A stretch of 64,000 nucleotides of DNA, taken from an uncultured Croceitalea sp. GTDB lineage: Bacteria > Bacteroidota > Bacteroidia > Flavobacteriales > Flavobacteriaceae. Made by a program: the position numbers and the translations under genes. The DNA is taken from NCBI GenBank assembly GCA_947503285.1, contig CANNDD010000001.1, positions 310,001-374,000 of the forward strand, given 5' to 3'. Positions 19,194-27,131 of the stretch are shown piece after piece. The first letter of the stretch is position 1; every line of letters starts with the position of its first letter. Under the pieces are notes generated by a model. The model was not told the DNA's origin. It searched no databases and worked only from the letters and a program-made list of their open reading frames with translations.

Positions 19194-20591
19194 TCAAGAA
19201 AGTAATTTCATGTGATAGGGATCCCAATCCACCGGTCTGTTTTTAAAATAGCTTTCGTTGGCCAAAAGTGCTGCGCCAGCGGCCCGCAAACCAAAAGCAG
19301 GGTCTTGCACCACTTTTCCTTTGGTTCGTATGGCATTAAAAAAGTTATGAAAATGGTCGTAATGCCCCCCTTTATAATCGTTTGGCGCCTGCCAAACCGT
19401 TGTACCCACATTCAAGCTTGAAGCTCTTGGCTCCAACGCTTCTTGGTTATAGCCTTTTCTGATTTTTTTCTGTGTTGCCTCGGTATATGCTATCATCGAA
19501 TACGAACTAGGTAGCATCCCTAATTTGGAACGTGTCAGCTTCACCTCATTTTGGCCTACCTCCATTTCCCCTTCTGTTCCGATTAATTTGAATCCGCCAC
19601 CACCTCCGTTACCTGCAATAAAATTGATTCGAAAAACCGCATTAAAAGCGGCGTGTGTTTTGGTCTTTGGATAGTCATATAGCGTTAAGGTCACATCGGG
19701 TACGTCACGGCCATCGTTCCAATACCGAAGACCTCCCGTGGTCATTGCCCTATTGGGGCCATATGAACCGATGATGTAATTCAAGGTGGAAAATGCATGA
19801 ACGAACAAATCTCCGGCGACACCTGTGCCGTAGTCCTGATAATTGCGCCATCTAAAAAAGCGTTTTGCCTCATAAGGTACGTTTGGCGCCTTACCCAAGA
19901 AGGTATCAAAATCTACTGTATCCATACTGGCATCAGGCGGAATCGGATATTGCCATGCCCCTTCGGCGGAGTACCGATCATTATACATGTCTAACATCAC
20001 AATCTCGCCAATGGCCCCTTCTTCATATAATTGTTTTGCCTTTTCATTGCCCAAAGATGACATCCCCTGACTACCCACTTGGCATATCTTGCCATAATTT
20101 TGTTGCGCCTTGATAATGGCCTGCCCTTCTTCGAATTTTTGCACCATGGGTTTTTCACAATACACGTGCTTGCCAGCCTTAAGTGCCTCAACGGTTATCT
20201 TTTGGTGCCAATGGTCGGGCGTTGCCACTATTACGGCATCAATATCTTTACGCTCTAAAATTTTACGATAGTCCCTTGTTACGAATATGGACCCTCCCCA
20301 AAGTTCTTTTGCCCTTTCCAATCTTCCGGTATACAAATCACATGCCGCCACCAATTGAACACCGGCAATCTTTAGTGCCGATTGTGTATCATAGATTCCT
20401 TGAATACCCGTTCCGATCAGTGCCAAATTAATACGGTCGTTGGCAGTATATGATGTTGAACCCTGATACGTTCTTGAAAGCACAATTTTTTCATCGTACG
20501 AATTTGAAAAAATATAGGGTGTAGCCGTCAGCATGGCAGTACTTATAGTGGCCTTTTTCAAAAAAGACCTGCGGGAAGTATCCTTTTTCAT
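19194..20591 (-). CDS. Gfo/Idh/MocA-family oxidoreductase with Tat signal
   Basis: From the ATG at 20591 the protein has 465 residues and begins with a twin-arginine signal (TSRRSFLKKATIS). A Rossmann NAD(P)-binding domain follows, with LIGTGIQGIYDTQ and the EKP motif (VYCEKPMVQ), then a C-terminal alpha/beta dehydrogenase-type domain. The frame is open upstream to 20648, but that would bury the Tat motif. Members oxidise sugars or act as glycosidases with a bound cofactor. Export through Tat with NAD(P) already bound is typical for this Bacteroidota subgroup. The substrate is unknown. Confidence 0.88.
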   Translation of the reverse strand: MKKDTSRRSFLKKATISTAMLTATPYIFSNSYDEKIVLSRTYQGSTSYTANDRINLALIGTGIQGIYDTQSALKIAGVQLVAACDLYTGRLERAKELWGGSIFVTRDYRKILERKDIDAVIVATPDHWHQKITVEALKAGKHVYCEKPMVQKFEEGQAIIKAQQNYGKICQVGSQGMSSLGNEKAKQLYEEGAIGEIVMLDMYNDRYSAEGAWQYPIPPDASMDTVDFDTFLGKAPNVPYEAKRFFRWRNYQDYGTGVAGDLFVHAFSTLNYIIGSYGPNRAMTTGGLRYWNDGRDVPDVTLTLYDYPKTKTHAAFNAVFRINFIAGNGGGGGFKLIGTEGEMEVGQNEVKLTRSKLGMLPSSYSMIAYTEATQKKIRKGYNQEALEPRASSLNVGTTVWQAPNDYKGGHYDHFHNFFNAIRTKGKVVQDPAFGLRAAGAALLANESYFKNRPVDWDPYHMKLLS

Positions 20592-20682
20592 TTTGGAGGT
20601 TTTGATTAGACAGTAACGTCTTGAAGTTACGCTTTTCTTAGAAACCAACGCAAGATGATTTTTCTTTTACCTTTAAAACAAA

Positions 20683-20725
20683 TGACATATATCATGTTCT
20701 TTGACACAGTACCATGGTATCTTTA
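20683..20725 (+). promoter_or_regulatory. Fnr-type dyad and -7 box of the CBS-protein promoter
   Basis: The dyad TGACATATATCA (20683-20694) is followed, 24 nt after its last base, by a -7 box TATCTTTA (20718-20725), and then by the CBS gene start at 20753. The facing oxidoreductase gene has no -7 box at the equivalent minus-strand position, so the site most likely serves only the CBS gene. Confidence 0.72.
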
Positions 20726-20752
20726 AGATAAGAAACCTAAATACTAGCACTC

Positions 20753-21172
20753 ATGAAAAAACGAGTCCCCATAGCACGCATAATGACCAAAAATGTGGTC
20801 ACCTTAAGTACCAAAGATGATTTGCTAACTGCAGAAGAGCTATTTAAGAAAAATAGAATAAGACATATACCAGTGACCTCTGGTGATGAGGTCTTGGGCA
20901 TGCTAAGCTATACCGATTTAATGCGGATTAGTTTTGCAGACGCCATTGACGAACATGAACAAGATGTGGATACCATGGTCTATAATATGCTCAGGATTGA
21001 GCAGGTTATGGTCAAAGATGTTATTTGCGTTGCTCCTAATGCAACGATTCACGAAGTAGCGGCCTTCTTGGCACAGAAAGAATTTCATGCACTGCCAGTT
21101 GTCGATAATGACAAGCTTGTAGGTATTGTGACGACAACCGATTTAATCAATTATTTGTTAGCTCAATATTGA
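20753..21172 (+). CDS. CBS-domain protein
   Basis: The 139-residue protein consists only of a pair of CBS motifs (Bateman module): MTKNVVTLSTKDDLLTAEEL near residue 13 and VKDVICVAPNATIHEVAAFL near residue 83. Such modules bind adenine nucleotides and act as energy sensors. Both motifs end in the usual GMLSYTDLM / GIVTTTDLI pattern. Stand-alone and cytoplasmic; the target is unknown. An Fnr-type promoter site places it with the microaerobic genes. Confidence 0.9.
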   Translation: MKKRVPIARIMTKNVVTLSTKDDLLTAEELFKKNRIRHIPVTSGDEVLGMLSYTDLMRISFADAIDEHEQDVDTMVYNMLRIEQVMVKDVICVAPNATIHEVAAFLAQKEFHALPVVDNDKLVGIVTTTDLINYLLAQY

Positions 21173-21231
21173 CAGCGGTGATTGAGATTGTGATTTACTT
21201 CAGCTAAAGTGTATTATAGCTGAGTTCCATT

Positions 21232-21261
21232 AAGGGGAGTCTTGTTATCAAGATTCTCCTT
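21232..21261. terminator. bidirectional terminator between the CBS and DfsB-like genes
   Basis: A 13-bp stem with two mismatches (AAGGGGAGTCTTG against CAAGATTCTCCTT), a TTAT loop, and a T-run on the plus strand. It includes the stop codon of the convergent DfsB-like gene. Confidence 0.75.
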
Positions 21262-21754
21262 TTTTCATTCTTTTGATGAGTTTATATCCCCAATCGTAAT
21301 GACTTGACGTAGCAGAAATCAAATATGCTGCAAGAGAAGTTGAACCCGTCCATTTATACTTCTTTTTTGTGAAAAGTTCTTCATCAGAATATATTGCAAT
21401 TACTTTTTGGAGTCTATCAAATGACTTTTGAAGTTCATCTTTGATTTCAATTAAAGGGATGTCGGAATACAGCTTCTGAATTTGGGCATTCAATTCAGGG
21501 ACCGTCCTCCAGGTATGTCCTTCTTCTGGCATTGCGGGCTTTTCACCCTTCATACCTATTTCATGCCATTTGAGCATTAATAGATGCCAATGGTGTAAAT
21601 GCCCAAGAACATCACGAATGTTTCGGTTTAAGGTTCCTTCAGGAAAATCGCCGATCTGAGCCTCTTTGGAAAATGAATCTATATACCTAATCAGCTTATC
21701 ATAATTGGCTTTACCCAAAGTCAACAATTCTTCTTTTGATTTAGGTCTTGGCAT
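21248..21754 (-). CDS. ClbS/DfsB-family four-helix bundle protein
   Basis: A 168-residue helical protein that starts with MPRPKSKEELLTLGKANYDKL, the characteristic beginning of the ClbS/DfsB (DinB-like four-helix) family. ClbS itself protects cells from colibactin, but most family members are uncharacterised. HLHHWHLLMLKWHE gives a His-rich helix like the metal-site helix of DinB-like proteins. It starts 9 nt after the acyl-CoA hydrolase/transferase stop, so the two are probably one operon. Confidence 0.85.
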   Translation of the reverse strand: MPRPKSKEELLTLGKANYDKLIRYIDSFSKEAQIGDFPEGTLNRNIRDVLGHLHHWHLLMLKWHEIGMKGEKPAMPEEGHTWRTVPELNAQIQKLYSDIPLIEIKDELQKSFDRLQKVIAIYSDEELFTKKKYKWTGSTSLAAYLISATSSHYDWGYKLIKRMKKGES

Positions 21755-21763
21755 GACATTAAA

Positions 21764-23038
21764 TTATTTACGGCCATTAAAACGTTCATATGCCGCTTTG
21801 CCCAAGGTCTCTTGATGGTCAGGATGGGCTATTGAAATGAGTGCCTGGGCCCTTTGTTGCAAGCTTTTTCCAAACAAATTGACCACACCAAACTCCGTGG
21901 CCACATAATGTACATGGGCCCTAGTTGTGGTCACCCCGGCTCCTGTTTTTAAGAACGGGGCAATTTTTGAAACTCCTTTTTTAGTCGTTGAAGACATTGC
22001 AAAGATAGGTTTGCCGCCATTTGAAAGCGAAGCCCCACGAATAAAGTCCATCTGGCCGCCAACACCGGAAAATTGATAACTGCCAATGGTATCGGCACAT
22101 ACTTGACCGGTCAAATCAATCTCTATGGCACTGTTAATGGCCGTTACTTTCGGATTTCTTCGAATTCTGGCCGTATCATTGGTATAGGCAGCATCACGAA
22201 AATCGCAGATAGGGTTGTCGTCAATGAAATCATACAACTTTCGCGAACCTACCGCAAAGCAACTCACAATTTTCCCTCGTTTTACAGCTTTTTCCTTTCC
22301 GGTAATAACACCTTTCTCCAATAACGACAATACCCCGTCAGAAAACATTTCAGTATGGATACCAAGATCTTTATGATTGTTCAAATTCGCCAGTACGGCA
22401 TCAGGGATACTACCGATACCCATTTGTAAAGTGGCACCATCTTCTATAAGTGAAGCCACATGTTGACCAATGCGATGCTCAATATCTGAAATTGTCCCTG
22501 GATTATGTTCATGTATGGGGCGATCAACTTCTATGGCACACTCAATCTCATCAATATGTACAATACCGGTACCATGGGTTCTTGGTACTGACGGATTTAT
22601 CTGTACCACTATTTTTTTGGCTGTTCGAACCGCTGGAAGTGCCACATCAACAGAAACGCCCAAAGAGCAGAAACCATGCTTATCTGGTGGTGAGACCTGA
22701 ACAAAGGCAACATCTATGGGCAGAATGTCCCTTTTGAACAATAAGTGAATTTCACTCAAAAAAATGGGTATGTAATCCCCATTAGGCGTATTGACCAATT
22801 TACGCACGTTGCCCCCAACAAAACAGGAATTCAAATGAAAGGTTTTGTTGTAGGGCTCTTGGGTGTATTTTGCGTCACCCTCGGTATGGATTGAAACAAT
22901 TTCAACACGTTTCAACTCATTGTGCCTATTACAAAGTCCATCAATAAGTTCATTAGGGGTCATTGCGGCACCTTGAAAAAAAATACGATCACCTGATTTG
23001 ACCACTTTTACGGCTTCTTCAACACTTACTATTCTCAT
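21764..23038 (-). CDS. acetyl-CoA hydrolase/transferase family protein
   Basis: A 424-residue CoA transferase of the acetyl-CoA hydrolase/4-hydroxybutyrate CoA-transferase family. The oxyanion-type motif MGIGSIPDAVLANL and the catalytic glutamate region HTEMFSDG are visible. The C-terminal half contains QFSGVGGQMDFIRGA, typical of the second domain. It transfers CoA between acetyl-CoA and a short carboxylate such as propionate, butyrate or 4-hydroxybutyrate, or hydrolyses it. It starts 39 nt after the SafE-like gene at the end of the cbb3 cluster, so a shared transcript is possible. Confidence 0.9.
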   Translation of the reverse strand: MRIVSVEEAVKVVKSGDRIFFQGAAMTPNELIDGLCNRHNELKRVEIVSIHTEGDAKYTQEPYNKTFHLNSCFVGGNVRKLVNTPNGDYIPIFLSEIHLLFKRDILPIDVAFVQVSPPDKHGFCSLGVSVDVALPAVRTAKKIVVQINPSVPRTHGTGIVHIDEIECAIEVDRPIHEHNPGTISDIEHRIGQHVASLIEDGATLQMGIGSIPDAVLANLNNHKDLGIHTEMFSDGVLSLLEKGVITGKEKAVKRGKIVSCFAVGSRKLYDFIDDNPICDFRDAAYTNDTARIRRNPKVTAINSAIEIDLTGQVCADTIGSYQFSGVGGQMDFIRGASLSNGGKPIFAMSSTTKKGVSKIAPFLKTGAGVTTTRAHVHYVATEFGVVNLFGKSLQQRAQALISIAHPDHQETLGKAAYERFNGRK

Positions 23039-23077
23039 AATCGGTATACGTTTTGCCTGTTTATATCCTCTAATATA

Positions 23078-23785
23078 CTAATGGCATTCCGATTCACTTG
23101 ATACCACCTCTGTATTGACAGGTACTTTTGGTGAAACATACGGAATACCCAATCCAAGTCCCCTAAAAATAAAAAGTGCGCCGATCAACACTACCAAAAC
23201 CGGAATCATTTTTTGCGCCATACGTTTGGCGCCACCTTTCAAAAGACTACTGAACAATACCGCAGAGGTCATTAATGGTACGGTTCCCAAACCAAACAAC
23301 ATCATATATAAGCTGCCCAGCCAAGGGTTGCCCAATGCTACTGCCCCCAAAAGGGCCATATAGACCAGCCCGCACGGAAGAAATCCATTCAAAAAACCAA
23401 TAGTCAAAAAGGTATCGGGCGTTCGCTTTTTAAGTTCTTTTCCCAATCTTGACTTTACTTTTACCAAAAGGCCATAAATGGGTTTCGTAATACTGTATTT
23501 CTTAAGGTGCCTGCTTGGCAGTATGACCAAAAGAATCATGATTCCGCCTATAATGATAGACAGTTTCTGTTGCATACCAAAGAGGTACAGCCCTTTACCT
23601 ACATAACCGAATAGCAAACCCAAAATAGCATAAGAAAGCATTCTGCCAAAGTGGTATACAAAGAGTTGAAAGAGCTTTTTTGGTGCGTTTGTACGATCTA
23701 GTGGCAGCATAAAGGCTATCGGTCCGCACATACCCAAGCAGTGTAAACTTCCTAAAAGTCCTAAAACAAGCGCGGTGATTTGCAT
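23078..23785 (-). CDS. sulfite exporter TauE/SafE-like membrane protein of the cbb3 cluster
   Basis: A 235-residue polytopic inner-membrane protein with about six helices. It starts MQITALVLGLLGSLHCLGMCGPI; the CLGMCGP cysteine pair in helix 1 is characteristic of the DsbD_2/SafE-like family found in cbb3 oxidase operons. A role in copper or haem delivery to the oxidase is likely from that context, but not shown. Basic loop residues are near the middle. It lies downstream of ccoH in the same direction. Confidence 0.8.
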   Translation of the reverse strand: MQITALVLGLLGSLHCLGMCGPIAFMLPLDRTNAPKKLFQLFVYHFGRMLSYAILGLLFGYVGKGLYLFGMQQKLSIIIGGIMILLVILPSRHLKKYSITKPIYGLLVKVKSRLGKELKKRTPDTFLTIGFLNGFLPCGLVYMALLGAVALGNPWLGSLYMMLFGLGTVPLMTSAVLFSSLLKGGAKRMAQKMIPVLVVLIGALFIFRGLGLGIPYVSPKVPVNTEVVSSESECH

Positions 23786-23870
23786 TTGCCAACTTTGGTT
23801 TTTGGGACTGAGGGATTCCGCGGTCGTTCAGTTTTAGTGAACTCCCTTGGAATGACAGTCCTTTGTTGAA

Positions 23871-24317
23871 TTAGTATACCATCTTTTCTTTGTGTAAAAA
23901 GGCCTTGCCTTTATACTTCCATGAAATGGCAATGTCCCAGCGACCGTCTAGCAGGCGATTGTCAGGTATGAGCAAATGTGTTTTGGACAAACTTATAGGA
24001 AAGTCAAAATCCAAATGCCTGTTCGACGGTCTGTATAGGGACACTTTACCTGTGATATCTTCTATTTTAAAATCTTCTGGAAAAACAACGACCAAACCAT
24101 CTTTGGTTTTTTCGACGGTCAATTCGGCACCATTATCAGACGCGTATTTTTCGGCATCGATCTCTGCCTGATAGGCCAACTCTTTTTTGTAATAGTCATC
24201 GGTAACCAAATCGTGATTTGCACGGTCATCCATACTCATTCTTACTACAAAATAAAGTATGAACGTAATAAAGCCAATAAATGCTAAAACGATACTTGTA
24301 CCCCAGTTGATCTTCAT
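23871..24317 (-). CDS. ccoH: FixH/CcoH family cbb3 oxidase assembly protein
   Basis: The 148-residue protein has a single N-terminal membrane helix (about residues 5-27) and a periplasmic beta-sandwich domain. MKINWGTSIVLAFIGFI followed by a DDYYKKELAYQ segment is the FixH signature. FixH/CcoH stabilises CcoP and copper insertion during cbb3 assembly. It lies 64 nt downstream of ccoG, as in proteobacterial ccoGHIS clusters. Confidence 0.88.
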   Translation of the reverse strand: MKINWGTSIVLAFIGFITFILYFVVRMSMDDRANHDLVTDDYYKKELAYQAEIDAEKYASDNGAELTVEKTKDGLVVVFPEDFKIEDITGKVSLYRPSNRHLDFDFPISLSKTHLLIPDNRLLDGRWDIAISWKYKGKAFLHKEKMVY

Positions 24318-24381
24318 TTTTCAAGTTTTAAGAAAGCTCTAAATACATGCTTATGACTTAGAACTTTTGACTTATTGCTAT

Positions 24382-25791
24382 TTAGTTATAACTTCTCGGT
24401 GCCAAAAACTGTGTAATCGTGGTTTCAATAAGTTTGTCACCACTATACACCCCAATTTTCAATTTGTCTTTGTCACCGTTCAAAGCCGAGGCATTGATCT
24501 CAATGAACAAAGTACCTTCAGCCAATTCTTCAGCAGGTACTTCAAACGTATCTTGCGATACCATTTTTATTTCCCCTTTATGGGACAGCAATCTAAAACT
24601 GACCTCCTCTACATCTTTAATGGTTTTATTCACCAATTTATAGGTATACACATTGCTGATGATGTTGTTGGCCTTACGCTCATATAACTGCCCTGGTAAC
24701 CTAAATATATTTGCCTCCAATTCATTTCTTAAAAAGAGCATTCCAATCAAGATTCCTATCAAAATGGTCAATACTGCGGTATACCCTTTCATACGCGCCG
24801 TGAACTTGAACTTTTCTTTTTTGGTAATTTCATTTTCACTGGCATACCGAATCAATCCTTTGGGCTTGTTGATTTTTTCCATGATATCATCACACTCATC
24901 AATACATGCCGTACAATTGACACATTCCAATTGTGTGCCGTTTCTGATGTCGATACCCGTTGGGCAGACATGGACACATTGAAAACAATCAATACAATCA
25001 CCATGACCCAAAGCATCGCGGTCTTCATTCTTTCTAAACTTCTTACGTCCATTCTCGCCCTCGCCCCGTTTATGGTCATAGGTCACAACTATTGATTTAT
25101 TATCTAACAACACCCCTTGCATGCGACCATAAGGGCAGGCGATAATACAGACCTGTTCCCTAAACCATGCAAAAACAAAGTAAAAGACGGCAGTAAAAAT
25201 CAATAAGGTAACTATGGTATTCAAATGGGACAAAGGCCCATCGGTAACATATTGAACGAGTTTATCGCTACCTATCAAATAAGCCAAAAACACATTCGCT
25301 ATCAAAAAAGAAATGATGAAAAAGACAATCCATTTTAGAACTCGCTTTCCAATCTTTTTTGCATTCCAAGGTGATTTATCCAATCGCATTTGTGCTCCCC
25401 TGTCACCATCGATCCAATATTCTATTCTTCGAAAAACCATTTCCATAAAAATGGTTTGCGGACATATCCATCCACAAAAAATACGTCCGTAGGCCACCGT
25501 AAAAAGCGCCACAAAGATGACCCCTGCAATCATTGAAATGACCACCAAATGAAAATCTTGTGGCCAAAATGGAAATCCGAAAATATTGAATCGGCGTTCC
25601 AGTACATTGAACATCAAAAATTGATGTCCGTTTACTTTGATAAAAGGAGAAGCAAAAAGAAATAACAACAGCGCATAGCTGACATATTTACGGTACTCGT
25701 AAAAACGACCGCTCGGCTTTTTAGGAAATATCCACGCCCGCTTCCCATCTGCATTTATTGTTCCTATGGAATCCCTGAAATTTTCGTCCAT
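24382..25791 (-). CDS. ccoG: cbb3 oxidase accessory ferredoxin-type protein
   Basis: A 469-residue membrane protein with several helices in its first 270 residues, a region with FCGWICPQTIFMEMVFRR, then two ferredoxin-like clusters (CIDCFQCVHVCPTG and CVNCTACIDECDD) and a C-terminal Ig-like FixG domain. CcoG/RdxA/FixG reduces or delivers copper for maturation of the CuB site. Full length; it begins 68 nt downstream of ccoP. Confidence 0.95.
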   Translation of the reverse strand: MDENFRDSIGTINADGKRAWIFPKKPSGRFYEYRKYVSYALLLFLFASPFIKVNGHQFLMFNVLERRFNIFGFPFWPQDFHLVVISMIAGVIFVALFTVAYGRIFCGWICPQTIFMEMVFRRIEYWIDGDRGAQMRLDKSPWNAKKIGKRVLKWIVFFIISFLIANVFLAYLIGSDKLVQYVTDGPLSHLNTIVTLLIFTAVFYFVFAWFREQVCIIACPYGRMQGVLLDNKSIVVTYDHKRGEGENGRKKFRKNEDRDALGHGDCIDCFQCVHVCPTGIDIRNGTQLECVNCTACIDECDDIMEKINKPKGLIRYASENEITKKEKFKFTARMKGYTAVLTILIGILIGMLFLRNELEANIFRLPGQLYERKANNIISNVYTYKLVNKTIKDVEEVSFRLLSHKGEIKMVSQDTFEVPAEELAEGTLFIEINASALNGDKDKLKIGVYSGDKLIETTITQFLAPRSYN

Positions 25792-25859
25792 TGCTTCTTA
25801 TCCTTTTGCAATCTTATACCAGGAATAAGGTCTCGACTACCCCAGACCAAACATCGCTT

Positions 25860-26813
25860 TTAGTTCATGACGACCGTGGTCGAATCGGAAACCTGCTCTA
25901 CTGGAGCCTCTTCTCCTGATTCTACCGGTTCTGGTGCGTTGGGGTCAACCCATACATCACCTTCAGGTGCTTTCGGATTGGCAGGTGTCGTACCCTGAAA
26001 TTGCAATACATAACTTGCTACCTGAGCCATTTCAATTGGTTTTAGACTTTGTTTCCAAGCCACCATCCCTTTACCATCGCGACCCCCTTCTGAAATTGTA
26101 TTAAAGACATTTTTGATACCCCCGCCCAAAATCCAGTTGGCATCCGTTAGGTTAGGTCCGATTCCGCCACCACCATCTGCCATATGGCAAACCACGCAAT
26201 TGGTCGTGAAAATGGCCTTACCGGCATTTAGATCAGAAACGTCGGTCAGCAGTTCTACCGTATTGACGTCTACCAAGTTCTTTGCAGTCTTTTTATATTC
26301 TTCGATGGCTATTTTGGCCTCAGCGACCTGTTGGTCGTATTCCTCAGCCTGGGTATAGTCATCAGTGATATGAAAACGGACCAAATACACCAACCCAAAA
26401 AGGATGGTGGCATAGAACATATAAACCCACCATGGTGGCAGTACGTTATCCAATTCACGTATGCCATCATAATTATGGTCTAGAATTATCTCTCCTTCTT
26501 CTTCAATTTTTTTGGTACGGGTCAATTTAGCATACATGGCCTTGCCCCATTTCCATTCTGACTTTTTGTTTTTCTCTGCCAGATAACGTTCTTGCGCCTC
26601 TGGTGAGAGGATTTTGAACATTACCGTTTCTATGGCATTTAAAATCAATTCAATAGCAATCAATAACAACAACACGAGTAACATAAAGACTTGAGTCATT
26701 GGGTATTTGATGATTGCGGGCTGTACCCCTGAATCAATGAAGTATTCCATAAGTCCGTAGACCAAGAAGAACAATACTGGGATACGAATCCACCATGGTG
26801 CTTTAGTAAACAT
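25860..26813 (-). CDS. ccoP: cbb3 oxidase subunit CcoP, monohaem form
   Basis: The 317-residue protein has two N-terminal membrane helices, a charged linker, a FixP/CcoP N-terminal helix region (VLPPWWVYMFYATILFGLVYL) and one cytochrome c domain with CVVCH near residue 203. Proteobacterial CcoP carries two c-type haems; only one CXXCH exists here. The long acidic C-terminal tail has no further motif. It accepts electrons for the CcoNO core. It lies in the order ccoS-NO-Q-P-G-H. Confidence 0.92.
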   Translation of the reverse strand: MFTKAPWWIRIPVLFFLVYGLMEYFIDSGVQPAIIKYPMTQVFMLLVLLLLIAIELILNAIETVMFKILSPEAQERYLAEKNKKSEWKWGKAMYAKLTRTKKIEEEGEIILDHNYDGIRELDNVLPPWWVYMFYATILFGLVYLVRFHITDDYTQAEEYDQQVAEAKIAIEEYKKTAKNLVDVNTVELLTDVSDLNAGKAIFTTNCVVCHMADGGGGIGPNLTDANWILGGGIKNVFNTISEGGRDGKGMVAWKQSLKPIEMAQVASYVLQFQGTTPANPKAPEGDVWVDPNAPEPVESGEEAPVEQVSDSTTVVMN

Positions 26814-26826
26814 AGTCTTAGTTATT

Positions 26827-27003
26827 TTATTGGTTGTCGTTATCTAAAGGCAATTCGCCCATTTCTTTTATATGTGATTTACTAGCCGTGAACACCCACC
26901 AAAAAAGCAGGGCAAAGAACACGAAGAATAGCAATAGTGATATCATGGGATAGGTTGCTATTCCATCGATACTTTCCATATGGTTTTTAACAAATTTCAA
27001 CAT
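26827..27003 (-). CDS. ccoQ: cbb3 oxidase small subunit CcoQ/FixQ
   Basis: A 58-codon ORF with a short N-terminus, one membrane helix (SLLLFFVFFALLFWWVF, about residues 22-40) and a polar tail, exactly between ccoNO and ccoP. That is the standard FixQ position and shape. The stop is 13 nt before ccoP. CcoQ stabilises the interaction of CcoP with the core. Confidence 0.85.
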   Translation of the reverse strand: MLKFVKNHMESIDGIATYPMISLLLFFVFFALLFWWVFTASKSHIKEMGELPLDNDNQ

Positions 27004-27131
27004 CGTTTTATAGATTTTAGACCGCTACGCTCTTAGATATCAGATGTTAGACTAAGTTCTTTACGGTTTACTGTTTTATTAAAAATTTTATCAAGAAGCT
27101 TTGTATATTAACTTGCCCCTTGTCTAATATC

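Noticed and set aside
20652-20694. Fnr-type dyad as a regulator of the Gfo/Idh/MocA gene
   Set aside because: The minus-strand sequence 24 nt from the dyad is ATCATCTT, not a -7 box, and the distance to the start is longer than at the other promoters.
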